DNA of 64,000 nt from assembly GCF_038396765.1 (NCBI RefSeq), contig NZ_CP150096.1:2959001-3023000 (forward strand). Direction: 5' to 3'. The notes under the pieces were generated by a model, which saw only the letters and a program-made list of their open reading frames with translations, was not told the DNA's origin and did no database searches. Both the position numbers and the translations under genes were made by a program. The stretch is from Chitinophaga caseinilytica (GTDB taxonomy: Bacteria; Bacteroidota; Bacteroidia; Chitinophagales; Chitinophagaceae). Below, one piece after another: positions 16,441-25,333 of the stretch (position 1 is its first letter; every line of letters starts with the position of its first letter).

Positions 16441-17991
16441 TTAACTGATTTTTTCCATCCGCATCTCGATCGTCCTTTCCTTCCGGTTATCCTCGATGAT
16501 GAGGAGGAATCCCGGTTTGGCGGGCAATACCGAGGTGGATACTTCTTTTGTGCGAAGCGGCACCTCGTACTGGCGGAACTTCTGCCCGTTGTAGCGCAGA
16601 TAGGTGAAATATCCCTTTTCCTCGCCCGACTTGCGCCCGTTGTAATAGCAGACCGAAAAATGACCGGGATCGCCGGCCGGGTGGATGAACCGGTATCCGA
16701 AAAGCCCATAGGCACGGGCGTTACGGGCCACCATATGGCGGTTCAGGAAATCCATCCGGGCCATCATGGTAGAAGGGGCCTTATCGTACGTGATCGCTTT
16801 CACAAGCTTGTCGGTAGGGTTGAATTCCAGCACCACCATGTCCGAATTCTGCACCCGGGTAAACGACGGCGTAAGGTGGAACGGCAGGAAAACGGTGGAA
16901 TGCACGAACCCGTAGGCGTACATCCTCCGGTAATAACCTTCCGCAGCTACGAACAGCTTCCCGTCGGGCCCCAGCGTGGCGTTGTGGAGGTAGAGGTACC
17001 CGTTTTCGGCGTTCTGGCCTTTTTTGTCGCAGGAATATTGCCGGCTGATCTCCGTTTCCCAGCTATTGTAGGTGCGCGTGAGAATGGCGCCGGTATTGCG
17101 GCTCACCCGGTAAATGGCGATGCCTTTCCCGTTGCTTTTCACGTGCTTCACGTCTTTCTCGAAATATTTCCCCACCATCACGATCGTGTCTTGCCCCGGC
17201 ACCGGCAGCACTGCCGCAGGCTCGAACTGCCATTTTTCCTTGTTGGCATTCACTTCGAAAGCTTTCTTCCGCGTGTGGATGTTGAATGCCATGATGGTAG
17301 ACGAAGAACGGGAAGCCCGGCGGTTCGAGACTTCCACGAACAGCAAACTGTCTGTCTTGGCCAGGAAATCTGCCCGGAGGAAATCCCTGCCGGCCACGCC
17401 CGGACTGAATTTCGACGTTTTCCGGTTCCGGGATTCGTAGAAATTGATGTCGTACGTGCAGGTGCCTTTGGCCTGCCATCTTACGAACACGGCCATGTAG
17501 CCCTGGTCGCCCACTTCGAAAAGGGTACGGTTGCCTTCGGATTCGTTGTGCAGGCTCATGTTTTGCAGGTGCAGCCGGCGTTTATGGGAATCGAACGCCC
17601 GGGTGTAGGACTGCAGAAGCTTTCCATCGTTATCGTATATACGCAGTTCGTATTTTTTATCGGCGGGATAGTAGAACAGGAAGGCCATGCTGCTATCGCT
17701 GGCGGCGGCTTCCTGGAGGCTGATGCTGGTGGAGGCGTCGAATTTGATCTTGCGGACGCGGTTCAGGTTCTCGTCGAGCACATGCAGCAGGTACGCGTTG
17801 GTCGTTTTGTCGACACGGTCGCTTTGCATGAGGAAGTAATATCCGCCGATCTGGTTATTGCGCTGGATGGTGCCGCTGCTGTAAAGGATGGAAGGCGTAG
17901 CCGCGTCGTTGAGACTGAGCGTTTTTTGCGCGGAAGCGGCCTGGATGCAGCAAATATTGATGAGGAACAGGAAAAGTATATTCCGGAACAT
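16441..17991 (-). CDS. Exported protein of unknown function
   Basis: 516 aa with a clean signal peptide (MFRNILFLFLINICCIQAASAQ). The rest is rich in short beta-strand blocks with aromatic and polar turns (GGYYFLMQSDRVDK, YLLHVLDENLNRVRKIKF, KLFVAAEGYYRRMYAYGF), suggesting a beta-propeller-like periplasmic or surface domain. No catalytic motif is recognised. The gene starts 3 bp after the stop of the M48 protease, so they form an operon and may act together in the envelope. Confidence 0.7.
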   Translation of the reverse strand: MFRNILFLFLINICCIQAASAQKTLSLNDAATPSILYSSGTIQRNNQIGGYYFLMQSDRVDKTTNAYLLHVLDENLNRVRKIKFDASTSISLQEAAASDSSMAFLFYYPADKKYELRIYDNDGKLLQSYTRAFDSHKRRLHLQNMSLHNESEGNRTLFEVGDQGYMAVFVRWQAKGTCTYDINFYESRNRKTSKFSPGVAGRDFLRADFLAKTDSLLFVEVSNRRASRSSSTIMAFNIHTRKKAFEVNANKEKWQFEPAAVLPVPGQDTIVMVGKYFEKDVKHVKSNGKGIAIYRVSRNTGAILTRTYNSWETEISRQYSCDKKGQNAENGYLYLHNATLGPDGKLFVAAEGYYRRMYAYGFVHSTVFLPFHLTPSFTRVQNSDMVVLEFNPTDKLVKAITYDKAPSTMMARMDFLNRHMVARNARAYGLFGYRFIHPAGDPGHFSVCYYNGRKSGEEKGYFTYLRYNGQKFRQYEVPLRTKEVSTSVLPAKPGFLLIIEDNRKERTIEMRMEKIS

Positions 17992-17994
17992 GGA

Positions 17995-19407
17995 TTACAT
18001 TTTTATGAAACTCTCGCTTTTCGCGAATTCGGTTTGGTATTCGGGATAATCCTGCAGTTTGCTTTGGTAGCGTTGCAGGTAATGGAACGCGATCTGCGCG
18101 TATTCTTCCATATACAGGTTCTGGATGAACTGCGACAGTACGTTGAACGAAGCGGCGTTTTCCGGTGCGGGGTAGCGCAGTTTCTTGCCGAGGCGGTGCT
18201 GGCGCTGGAGGTAGAAGCAGTTGTTGAGGATGCGCGCCACGTGCATGATGAGGTACGGATCTTCCGGATGTTCTTCCAGCATGCTGATCGTGTAGTACAA
18301 GCTTTCGGTGTAGTTGTCTTCCGCAAACGAGAACTCGATGATCTCGAAGCGGAACGCCTGTTTCAGGGAATCGAACCGCTGGGGATGGATGCTCGCGGCG
18401 GGGATGGCGGGTTTGCCGGCCAGGAGGCTGTCGGCCGACTGGTTGAAGGCGATCAGTTTACCCGCGCGGACCTGGCAATCCGGGTGCGTTTTGAGGGAAT
18501 CGGTGAGGGTGCTGTCGCGCAGCAATCTGGCGTGGCCGCCCAGGGGGCCGTTGTCGCGGTGGAGCCACCGGTCCTGGAAGCGCAGCTGGGGCGCGTCGAA
18601 CAGGGTGCGGAGGCGGGCGGTCATGTCGATATTGTCCAGGTCGATATCGTCGAGCAGCAGCATGGCGGACACGGCGGCGGCGGGGTCGAACCCGCTGTTG
18701 CGGAAGTACACCAGGGCGAGGGAGTCTGCGTCGGATTCGTTGTTGCGGCTGTGCCGGCGGCTGTCGAATGCGAGGCCTTTGCTGAGGTCTTCCAGTTTGG
18801 AAAGACGGTTGTACTGTACTTTTTTCAGTGCCTTCAATTGGGCCTGCAAATCGCTGGAGTGCATGTTTTTTACATACTTCTCGATGGATTTGTCGCTGTG
18901 TTTAAGCGTGGCGTGGGCGATCTCGTGGCAGAGCACGAAAGCGGCCTGGTGCTCGTTTTGGAGGCGGCTGAAGAGCCCGATATTGAAGAAAATGATGCCC
19001 TGGCCTACGTAAGTGGCGTTGGGCGTGCCGGAGCGGGAGAAGAAGGCGTGGAGTTTTTCGCGCTGGAGCTCCGGGTTGGCGGCAACGATGCGGCGCAGCA
19101 TGCTATCGATATAGGCCTGGGCCACGGGGGGCGTGTAGATCTCCTTTTTCTGGAATCGGGATTTGATGTACTTCCATCGTTGTGCATAGATGGCGGAGTA
19201 ATCTTTCCGGTATTCGGATGGGAGGTTGCGCTGGAGTGTGTCGTGCTGCCGCTCGAACATGCGCATAACGGCGTGGGTACGGGTGCCGTCCACGATGGAG
19301 GGCTTGTACATTGGGTCCTGCGTCTTTTGCTGGGCTATAACGGGCGACGCCAGGAGCAGGAGGGGCAGTAGCCGTGTATGCCGGCATGCCCTCAGTAGTG
19401 CATTCAT
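17995..19407 (-). CDS. M48-family exported metalloprotease
   Basis: 470 aa with signal peptide (LLPLLLLASPVIAQ). The zinc site CHEIAHATLKH (HExxH) lies near residue 165 and NNESDADSLAL (third ligand Glu plus Asp) near 230, as in M48 peptidases such as BepA/LoiP. The C-terminal ~200 residues are helical and TPR-like (NASFNVLSQFIQNLYMEEYA). Likely envelope protein quality control. In operon with the exported protein downstream. Confidence 0.88.
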   Translation of the reverse strand: MNALLRACRHTRLLPLLLLASPVIAQQKTQDPMYKPSIVDGTRTHAVMRMFERQHDTLQRNLPSEYRKDYSAIYAQRWKYIKSRFQKKEIYTPPVAQAYIDSMLRRIVAANPELQREKLHAFFSRSGTPNATYVGQGIIFFNIGLFSRLQNEHQAAFVLCHEIAHATLKHSDKSIEKYVKNMHSSDLQAQLKALKKVQYNRLSKLEDLSKGLAFDSRRHSRNNESDADSLALVYFRNSGFDPAAAVSAMLLLDDIDLDNIDMTARLRTLFDAPQLRFQDRWLHRDNGPLGGHARLLRDSTLTDSLKTHPDCQVRAGKLIAFNQSADSLLAGKPAIPAASIHPQRFDSLKQAFRFEIIEFSFAEDNYTESLYYTISMLEEHPEDPYLIMHVARILNNCFYLQRQHRLGKKLRYPAPENAASFNVLSQFIQNLYMEEYAQIAFHYLQRYQSKLQDYPEYQTEFAKSESFIKM

Positions 19408-19549
19408 GGGTATAAGGGTTGAAAACTTGGTGCAAAGAAATGATTTTCAACCGGTATTCTTATTGCATGAACGTGTTATGGGAAGTTTGGGGAAGCGGCT
19501 GAAAAATTTTCGTATCCCTAAAAATGCTATTATTAACAAAACAACTACA

Positions 19550-19747
19550 ATGATTCCAGAAGCAAACTTGAAAATATCGTTAGAGGAAAGATCATTGAGG
19601 GGGAAAAGGATCATTGCAAAGCAGCCAGAAATTTCATATGCCGAAGCTTTGGAACAGGTGAAAAGGCTGAAAGAGTTCTCTAAAGTAGCGCAATCGAATA
19701 AAAAGAGCAGACCAGAACCTGGGGGAGCATTTGTCTACATGATATAG
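19550..19747 (+). CDS. Small unrecognised protein (65 aa)
   Basis: ATG 19550 to stop 19747. Sequence has a charged helical middle (LEERSLRGKRIIAKQPEIS, YAEALEQVKRLKEFSKVAQ) and a Lys/Pro-rich tail ending GGAFVYMI. It is lower in GC than its neighbours and faces the 171-aa gene on the other strand, 13 bp apart. The helical, charged, small form could suit an antitoxin or regulatory partner, but no motif supports this firmly. Confidence 0.45.
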   Translation: MIPEANLKISLEERSLRGKRIIAKQPEISYAEALEQVKRLKEFSKVAQSNKKSRPEPGGAFVYMI

Positions 19748-19760
19748 GCCGCTTCAGTTT

Positions 19761-20276
19761 TCATACACTTTCCTCAATCTCAAAAATCAACGGACTATCA
19801 AATTCCATTTGATGATTCCCGGACTTCGCTGAATAGAAAACCAGTTGCCAGCCGACATGTACGCTGAAATAATCCCGGATCTGCCCCATTCTTACTTTCA
19901 TGCATCTGATGTTAAAATCGCTTACTTCCCACTCGCTGGCAAAAATCAGGTAAAGCTTTTTGTATAAATCGCTTTCAGACCGCAGCCGGTCGAGGAAATC
20001 GAGAAAAATAGGATGGGTGCCATGTATGCCGAATGTCTGAAGCGAAAAAGTTAGTCCTGCGGATGTCGGTTTTTCATGGGCATGCGTAGGTTTGTCTGTG
20101 AACTGTATTAGAAAATCGGTTTTCCGATGGAAGCAGAAATCCTTCAATCCGGGCGCTACTTCCGGATCATATTCCGGGTCGTTTTGTACTACGGGGATGT
20201 CAAACAATCCGGCCAGTTCCAGGATCCGGGACACGTTCGTATTGCTGCGGTGACCGGTTATAGCTATATATTCCAT
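19761..20276 (-). CDS. Unrecognised 171-aa protein
   Basis: Starts MEYIAITGHRSNTNVSRILE; no signal peptide or membrane helix. Contains PEYDPEVAPGLKDFCFHRKT, TSAGLTFSLQTFGIHGTHPI and an aromatic C-terminal half (VHVGWQLVFYSAKSGN). No known family recognised. It is convergent with the small + gene and downstream of pccB's region with its own terminator-like hairpin between. Confidence 0.6.
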   Translation of the reverse strand: MEYIAITGHRSNTNVSRILELAGLFDIPVVQNDPEYDPEVAPGLKDFCFHRKTDFLIQFTDKPTHAHEKPTSAGLTFSLQTFGIHGTHPIFLDFLDRLRSESDLYKKLYLIFASEWEVSDFNIRCMKVRMGQIRDYFSVHVGWQLVFYSAKSGNHQMEFDSPLIFEIEESV

Positions 20277-20310
20277 AGTAAGGGATTTTGATCGGGTAGG
20301 GTAGAAAGCA

Positions 20311-20336
20311 CATCGCTCCCGGGTTTGGGAGCGATG
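20311..20336 (-). terminator. Strong hairpin after the carboxyl transferase gene
   Basis: CATCGCTCCC and GGGAGCGATG form a perfect 10-bp stem with a 6-nt loop, 24 bp beyond the stop. The T-run on the minus strand is weak (TGCTTTCT), so termination is likely but not textbook. Confidence 0.6.
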
Positions 20337-20359
20337 GTATTATCGTTTGTCCGGTTCCG

Positions 20360-21898
20360 TTACAACGGAATGTTCCCATGCTTCTTCCGCGGCATGTCTA
20401 CCACTTTATTCTCCAGCATGGCGTAACCTTTGATGAGTTTTTCGCGGGTGGTTTCGGGTATCACCACTTCGTCGATGTACCCTTTCTCGGCGGCGAGGTA
20501 CGGATTGGCGAAGCGTTCCGTGTATTCGGCCACCAGTTCGTTCATGCGCGCTTCCGGATCGGCCGCGGCGTCGATTTCCCTTTTGTAAATGATCTCCACG
20601 GCGCCTTTCGGGCCCATCACAGCGATCTCGGCCTGCGGGAACGCGAAGTTGAGGTCTGCGCCGATGTGTTTGGAGTTCATCACGCAATACGCGCCGCCAT
20701 AAGCTTTGCGGGTGGTAACGGTGATCTTGGGAACGGTGGCTTCGCTCAGTGCAAAGAGCAGTTTGGCGCCATTGGTGATAATGCCGTTCCATTCCTGGTC
20801 GGTACCGGGCAGGAAGCCGGGAACGTCTACCAGTACGAGCAACGGAATATTGAAAGCGTCGCAGAAGCGGGTGAAGCGCGCGCCTTTCACGGATGCGTGA
20901 ATGTCGAGCACACCGGCCAGCACGGCGGGCTGGTTGGCCACGATGCCGATGCTGCGGCCTGCGATGCGGGCAAAGCCTACGATGATGTTGTCCGCGAAAT
21001 CCTTGTGCACTTCCAGGAAAGAATCGGCGTCCGTGAGCTCGGCGATGACGTCTTTCATGTCGTATGGCTGGTTCGGATTTTCGGGGATGATATTATTGAG
21101 GGCGGGGCGCGATTCGTTGCCGGGCTCGTATGGCAGCGATGGCGCGGTTTCTTCGCAGTTCTGGGGGATGTAAGACAGCATCTCGCGGATCGTCTGGATG
21201 CATTCCACTTCGTTGGCGCAAGCGAAATGCGTAACGCCGCTTTTGGTGGCGTGCGTTTGGGCACCGCCGAGCGCTTCGCTGGTCACTTCTTCATGCGTCA
21301 CGGTCTTCACCACGTTGGGGCCCGTTACGAACATGTAGGAAGTGTTTTCCACCATGAGGATGAAGTCAGTAATAGCGGGGGAATATACGGCTCCGCCGGC
21401 GCAGGGGCCCATGATCGCGGAGATCTGCGGGATGACGCCCGACGCGCGGGTGTTGCGGTAAAAAATATCGGCATATCCCGCCAGGCTTACCACACCTTCC
21501 TGGATGCGCGCGCCGCCGCTGTCGTTGAGGCCGATGAGGGGAGCGCCGTTTTCCATCGCAAGGTCCATCACGCGGCAGATCTTGCGGGCATGCGGCTCGG
21601 AGAGGCTGCCGCCATATACGGTAAAGTCCTGGGAGAAAACGTACACGAGCCGGCCGTTGACGGTACCATAGCCGGTTACGACGCCATCGCCGGGAAACTG
21701 TTCCTGGTCGGTGGTCATGCCGCGGTTGCGGTTATGGACGAACATGCCGATCTCTTCGAAGGAGCCTTCGTCGAGCAGGAGCCTGAGCCTTTCGCGGGCG
21801 GTCAGCTTGCCTTTCTTGTGTTGGGAATCGATTCGTACCTGTCCTCCGCCGAGTTGTGCTTCGGCGATCTTGGATTGCAGTTCCTGGATCTTGCTCAT
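20360..21898 (-). CDS. pccB: Acyl-CoA carboxylase beta subunit (carboxyl transferase)
   Basis: 512 aa, normal for propionyl/methylmalonyl-CoA carboxyltransferases. N-terminal [20 protein letters not shown], then [20 protein letters not shown] and [13 protein letters not shown] (oxyanion glycine pairs of the first crotonase fold) and [18 protein letters not shown] with [11 protein letters not shown] (second fold). It transfers carboxyl from biotin to an acyl-CoA, most likely propionyl-CoA; acetyl-CoA is the alternative. The biotin-carrier subunits are not next to it. A leaderless-type TACATTTA box sits 5 nt upstream of the ATG. Confidence 0.93.
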   Translation of the reverse strand: MSKIQELQSKIAEAQLGGGQVRIDSQHKKGKLTARERLRLLLDEGSFEEIGMFVHNRNRGMTTDQEQFPGDGVVTGYGTVNGRLVYVFSQDFTVYGGSLSEPHARKICRVMDLAMENGAPLIGLNDSGGARIQEGVVSLAGYADIFYRNTRASGVIPQISAIMGPCAGGAVYSPAITDFILMVENTSYMFVTGPNVVKTVTHEEVTSEALGGAQTHATKSGVTHFACANEVECIQTIREMLSYIPQNCEETAPSLPYEPGNESRPALNNIIPENPNQPYDMKDVIAELTDADSFLEVHKDFADNIIVGFARIAGRSIGIVANQPAVLAGVLDIHASVKGARFTRFCDAFNIPLLVLVDVPGFLPGTDQEWNGIITNGAKLLFALSEATVPKITVTTRKAYGGAYCVMNSKHIGADLNFAFPQAEIAVMGPKGAVEIIYKREIDAAADPEARMNELVAEYTERFANPYLAAEKGYIDEVVIPETTREKLIKGYAMLENKVVDMPRKKHGNIPL

Positions 21899-21940
21899 AA
21901 ATGTAAATGTACGGAAAGCCGGTCATTCACGAGCAACGAT

Positions 21941-22396
21941 TTAGCGGCGCAGAACGATCTTGGGAGTGGTAATGGTATCGCTGGAATTGCCGGCGTTATC
22001 GGTCACGAAAACCTTGTATTGAACGGTGTCTGGGTTGTACACCGGATTTTCCCAGTGCAGCGGGAGGAAGTTGCCCTGGCGGACATCGCTGAGGATGATG
22101 ATCATCTCCGCATCAAGCTTCGTGCCCTTGTGGGATTCCAGTTTGGGAAGCGGCATGGCGTCAAATTTTGTCGTATCAGCGTAATGGAACAGTTCCACCA
22201 CATGCCAGTGGTCTTCCAGGTCGCCGTCGCCATCTTTCACATTGAAATAAAGCAACACCTCCTCCATCTCCTTCGGAACGTCGAGAGTGGAGGCGGATTT
22301 AAAGGTAAGGATGGGCTTGGTGCCGCCGTCCTTATCCTTTTTACATCCCAGGAATGCCACGAGCGATAACGCGGAGAGAATGAGGATTTTCTTCAT
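21941..22396 (-). CDS. Small lipoprotein, function unknown
   Basis: 151 aa from ATG 22396 (MKKILILSALSLVAFLGCKKDKDGG; lipobox AFLGC). A Bacteroidota-style lipoprotein with one Ig-like or cadherin-like domain: LYFNVKDGDGDLEDHWHVVE and VFVTDNAGNSSDTITTP resemble the acidic GDGD repeats that bind calcium. An upstream TTG-start extension to 22423 is unlikely because the promoter lies inside it. Divergent from the LuxE-like gene. Confidence 0.75.
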   Translation of the reverse strand: MKKILILSALSLVAFLGCKKDKDGGTKPILTFKSASTLDVPKEMEEVLLYFNVKDGDGDLEDHWHVVELFHYADTTKFDAMPLPKLESHKGTKLDAEMIIILSDVRQGNFLPLHWENPVYNPDTVQYKVFVTDNAGNSSDTITTPKIVLRR

Positions 22397-22400
22397 ATGA

Positions 22401-22431
22401 CAAACGTACATTAAATTAGGCAAAAGGCAAA
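22401..22431 (-). promoter_or_regulatory. Full promoter of the 22396 lipoprotein gene
   Basis: On the minus strand TTTG (22431-22428), 19 bp, TACGTTTG (22408-22401), then 4 nt to ATG 22396. Exact consensus; the transcript would be leaderless. Confidence 0.75.
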
Positions 22432-22462
22432 GTACCGCTTATTTAACGCCGCCTTTGCATGG

Positions 22463-22496
22463 TTTGTTACATAAACGTCCGGGATTCGTAAATTTG
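22463..22496 (+). promoter_or_regulatory. Promoter of the LuxE-like gene
   Basis: TTTG (22463-22466), 22 bp, TAAATTTG (22489-22496), then 8 nt to ATG 22505. Divergent from the lipoprotein promoter, 32 bp away. Confidence 0.65.
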
Positions 22497-22504
22497 CCGT
22501 CGCT

Positions 22505-23482
22505 ATGAAGGACGAACTTGCCGCCAGGATATTTACGGAAAAGGACCCGATGGCCCTCGTGCCCGCCATTTTCAGGCACCAGTACGCCGGTAACGCGCTG
22601 TACAGGGCTTATGTGGACATACTGAAGGTAGACCCCTCCACCGTCTGCACCCCCGAACAGGTGCCGTATCTCCCCATTTCGTTCTTCAAAACCCACCGCA
22701 TCGTGACCGGCGAATTCCAACCGGCCGTCACCTTCGAAAGCAGCGGCACCACACAAACCGTCAACAGCCGCCACGAAGTAAAGGATACGGAACTCTATAC
22801 ACGCAGTTTCCTCGACGCTTTCCGCAGGTTTTACGGGCCCGTGGAAGACTTCGTGGTACTGGGCCTCCTGCCGTCTTACCTCGAAAGGAAAAATTCGTCG
22901 CTGGTATATATGGTGGAAGACATGATCCGCCGCAGCCGCCGCCCCGAAAGCGGGTTCTACCTCTATGAGCACGAAAAGCTCGCCGACACCCTGCTGGCCC
23001 TCGAAGCCCGCCGTCAACCCACCCTGCTCATCGGCGTCACGTTCGGACTGCTCGATTTCGCGGAAAACCACCGGATGGACCTGCGCCATACCATCGTCAT
23101 GGAAACCGGCGGCATGAAAGGCCGCCGCGAAGAATGGACCCGCCAGGAGCTCCACGCCTTTCTGCAGGAACGCCTCGGTACCCCGGCCATCCACGCGGAA
23201 TATGGTATGACGGAGCTCCTGTCCCAGGCCTATTCCAAAGGCAACGGTGTGTTTAATTGTCCGCCGTGGATGAAAGTGCTCGTGCGCGACGAAAACGATC
23301 CCTTCCAGCTCAGTTCCGCATCCGCCGCAGGCGTCATCAACGTCATCGACCTCGCCAATATCCATTCCTGCTCCTTCATCGCCACCGACGATATCGGCAA
23401 AATCCATTCAGACGGGAGTTTCGAAGTGCTCGGCCGGTTAGACCGGTCTGCACTGCGCGGTTGCAGCCTCATGGTGAGTTAG
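22505..23482 (+). CDS. LuxE/PaaK-like acyl-protein synthetase
   Basis: 325 aa. Adenylate-forming fold: VTFESSGTTQTVNSRH (Ser/Thr-rich ATP loop), METGGMKGRREEWTRQELHA and HAEYGMTELLSQAYS (motif with the conserved Tyr-Gly-Met-Thr-Glu), a LATDDIGKIH-type hinge (FIATDDIGKIH) near the end. LuxE enzymes activate fatty acids as acyl-AMP and transfer them to a protein cysteine. There is no LuxC/LuxD or acyl-carrier partner nearby, so the substrate is open. Length is slightly under LuxE (~370 aa) because the small C-terminal domain is short. Confidence 0.82.
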   Translation: MKDELAARIFTEKDPMALVPAIFRHQYAGNALYRAYVDILKVDPSTVCTPEQVPYLPISFFKTHRIVTGEFQPAVTFESSGTTQTVNSRHEVKDTELYTRSFLDAFRRFYGPVEDFVVLGLLPSYLERKNSSLVYMVEDMIRRSRRPESGFYLYEHEKLADTLLALEARRQPTLLIGVTFGLLDFAENHRMDLRHTIVMETGGMKGRREEWTRQELHAFLQERLGTPAIHAEYGMTELLSQAYSKGNGVFNCPPWMKVLVRDENDPFQLSSASAAGVINVIDLANIHSCSFIATDDIGKIHSDGSFEVLGRLDRSALRGCSLMVS

Positions 23483-23529
23483 TATTGCGAATTAAAATAA
23501 TATGAGTATTTTTCCGGCACCTTACGCCT

Positions 23530-24342
23530 ATGAAAATACCTATTATAACGGCGGCGCTCGTTTCGCTGCTCGCGTTTTCCGCGCACGCACAGCTTTTGCA
23601 GAAGATCACGGGGAAGAAGAAAGCCGCGGAAGAAGTGCCCGCAACGCCTGACCCCAAACTGATCATCGGGGGCGACGAAGCCGTCCGCATTGATTCCGCT
23701 TACGAATACGACTGGGCCGTGTACCAGGAAAGCGAGGCTTTCCAGGGCAACCAGCGTGTGATCGACGGGGGTGAAGACATCGTTATTTATTACAGCAGCA
23801 CCCAGGCGGCGTTCAACATCCAGCTCAAGAGCCGCAGTACGGGAACGAAGTATTATTTTTTCGGGGATTTTGAAAAGGAATCGCAGCTGAAACTGGCCGG
23901 TGTGGCGGGTGTGGCGAGTGGAGATAAGTCGAAGCTGGAGTTGGAGGGGATGGAGCCCGTTTACCCCGGGGAAATCGGCTACCTGAGCGAGCTCCGGCGC
24001 ACGGGGTCCAAGAAAGTGATCGCGGGTGTGGCTTGCGAGGAATATGTAGCCCAGAACCTGCGCCACGATCCGCGGGTAGTGAACACCTCGCATACGAAAG
24101 TAACGGCCTACGTCTGGATCCCGCTCGATCCGCACTCCGTTTTCCCCGGTTATTCCCTCATGCCCGAGCATTTCAAATTACAGATCGAACGGATGCGGCG
24201 CGAAGGATCGTACCCGCCGGTGGTGATGCCCCTGGAAATGTTCCTGGAATACGGGAACGGCGACAAGGTATTCACCCATACCACGCACATCATTATCAAG
24301 GAAAGGCGGAAAGTGGACCTGGGCGATATCAACCGGCCATAA
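23530..24342 (+). CDS. Exported DUF4412-like protein
   Basis: 270 aa, signal peptide MKIPIITAALVSLLAFSAHA. The body has YYFFGDFEKESQ, KKVIAGVACEEYVAQNL and TKVTAYVWIPLDP, the pattern (target-protein modification by 'I-G-x-x-C-x-x-Y') seen in GLPGLI/DUF4412 exported Bacteroidota proteins. Location periplasmic; function unknown. It begins 47 bp after the LuxE-like gene and could be co-transcribed. Family assignment is tentative. Confidence 0.65.
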   Translation: MKIPIITAALVSLLAFSAHAQLLQKITGKKKAAEEVPATPDPKLIIGGDEAVRIDSAYEYDWAVYQESEAFQGNQRVIDGGEDIVIYYSSTQAAFNIQLKSRSTGTKYYFFGDFEKESQLKLAGVAGVASGDKSKLELEGMEPVYPGEIGYLSELRRTGSKKVIAGVACEEYVAQNLRHDPRVVNTSHTKVTAYVWIPLDPHSVFPGYSLMPEHFKLQIERMRREGSYPPVVMPLEMFLEYGNGDKVFTHTTHIIIKERRKVDLGDINRP

Positions 24343-24372
24343 AAAAACCGGTTCCCGGGGAGAGGGAACCGG
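24341..24372 (-). terminator. Terminator oriented to the minus strand
   Basis: CCGGTTCCC (24348-24356) and GGGAACCGG (24364-24372), perfect 9-bp stem. On the plus strand it is preceded by seven A and has no T-run after it; on the minus strand it is followed by seven T (24347-24341), overlapping the stop of the plus-strand gene. It therefore best terminates a minus-strand transcript. Confidence 0.7.
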
Positions 24373-24630
24373 CTCGTACGCCACGGTTCAAATATCTTTT
24401 GCACTGGGTCAGGCGTTGCAATGGGTTTTACAGGACCGTTCGTTCAGGGGCTTTTTTGGGCGGATGAAAGACCGGCAATTTGCCAGGCCTTAGAATGGCG
24501 GAGGAGACCTGCGAACGATCACGGCACTAAAGTACCCGTCAGAATGTAAAACTTATGTGAAATGTTTGTAAAACAAATGTGAAAGTTATCGATACTGCTG
24601 TATATTGGATGATACAAATCAAACTATCAC
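24373..24630. other. Gene-free leader region before yceI
   Basis: No convincing ORF. Contains the palindrome GGCAATTTGCC (24474-24484), a T6 run at 24452-24457, a TATCTTTT box (24393-24400, plus) and a TACTTTAG box (about 24527-24534 on the minus strand). The last ~90 bp is AT-rich and includes TATATTGG at 24601-24608, a poor -7 element for yceI. A minus-strand RNA ending at the 24341 terminator is possible. Confidence 0.4.
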
Positions 24631-25257
24631 ATGCGTAAACTTGCTACCATCCTCTTCATCAGCGGCGCGGCCGTGCTGATGTCGTTCAACGCTCCCGTGT
24701 CCAACGCACCTTCTTTCAAAAACGAAGCCGCTCCCGTTGCCTTCAAGGTAGACGGTGCCAAGAGTAAAGTTGCCTGGCTCGCCAAAAAAGTGACCGGCTC
24801 CCATAACGGTTCCATCTCCATCTCCGGCGGCGATCTGCAGGTAGACGGCTCCACCCTGAAAGGCGGCTCCTTCACCATCGATACCCGCAGCATGACCGTG
24901 GAAGATATCAAAGACGCCAACGGCAACGCCCGCCTGCTCAACCACCTGAAAAGCGATGATTTCTTCTCCGTGGAAAAACACCCGAACGCCACGTTCACCA
25001 TCACTTCCGCCAAAAAGAAATCCGGCAACGAGTACGATATCACCGGTAACCTCACCATCAAAGGCATCACGCAGCCCATCACTTTCCCCGCGAGCGTGGT
25101 CGTGAACGGCAACCAGCTGAACGCGAAAGCCGCCATCACCATCGACCGTACCAAGTTCGACATCAAGTACCGCTCCAAGAGCTTCTTTGAGAACCTGGGC
25201 GACAAAACGATTTACGACGATTTCACCATCGACGTGGAGCTGGTAGCCAATAAATAA
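24631..25257 (+). CDS. YceI-family exported lipid-binding protein
   Basis: 208 aa with an N-terminal signal sequence (LATILFISGAAVLMSFNA). YceI lipocalin-like fold from about residue 38: FKVDGAKSKVAWLAKKVTGS, GGSFTIDTRSMTVEDI, LKSDDFFSVEKHPNATFTIT, GNLTIKGITQPITFPA. Members bind polyprenoids or fatty acyl chains in the periplasm. Monocistronic between an AT-rich leader and a terminator. Confidence 0.93.
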   Translation: MRKLATILFISGAAVLMSFNAPVSNAPSFKNEAAPVAFKVDGAKSKVAWLAKKVTGSHNGSISISGGDLQVDGSTLKGGSFTIDTRSMTVEDIKDANGNARLLNHLKSDDFFSVEKHPNATFTITSAKKKSGNEYDITGNLTIKGITQPITFPASVVVNGNQLNAKAAITIDRTKFDIKYRSKSFFENLGDKTIYDDFTIDVELVANK

Positions 25258-25282
25258 TTCCAGGGAAACATTCCCATACGGC

Positions 25283-25312
25283 AAAGGCCCGGACCGATTG
25301 GTCCGGGCCTTT
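25283..25312 (+). terminator. Bidirectional terminator between yceI and the T9SS cargo gene
   Basis: AAAGGCCCGGACC and GGTCCGGGCCTTT form a 13-bp stem with a 4-nt loop; short T/A runs flank both sides. Confidence 0.85.
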
Positions 25313-25333
25313 GCTTTGCGGCGCCCGCGCGTT

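Noticed and set aside
16660..19371. 903-codon open frame on the plus strand
   Set aside because: Antisense to the exported 516-aa protein and the M48 protease, which carry signal peptides and HExxH. Shadow.
24631..25284. Minus-strand frames over yceI
   Set aside because: YceI motifs are unambiguous on plus; the minus frames are Gly/Val-rich shadows.
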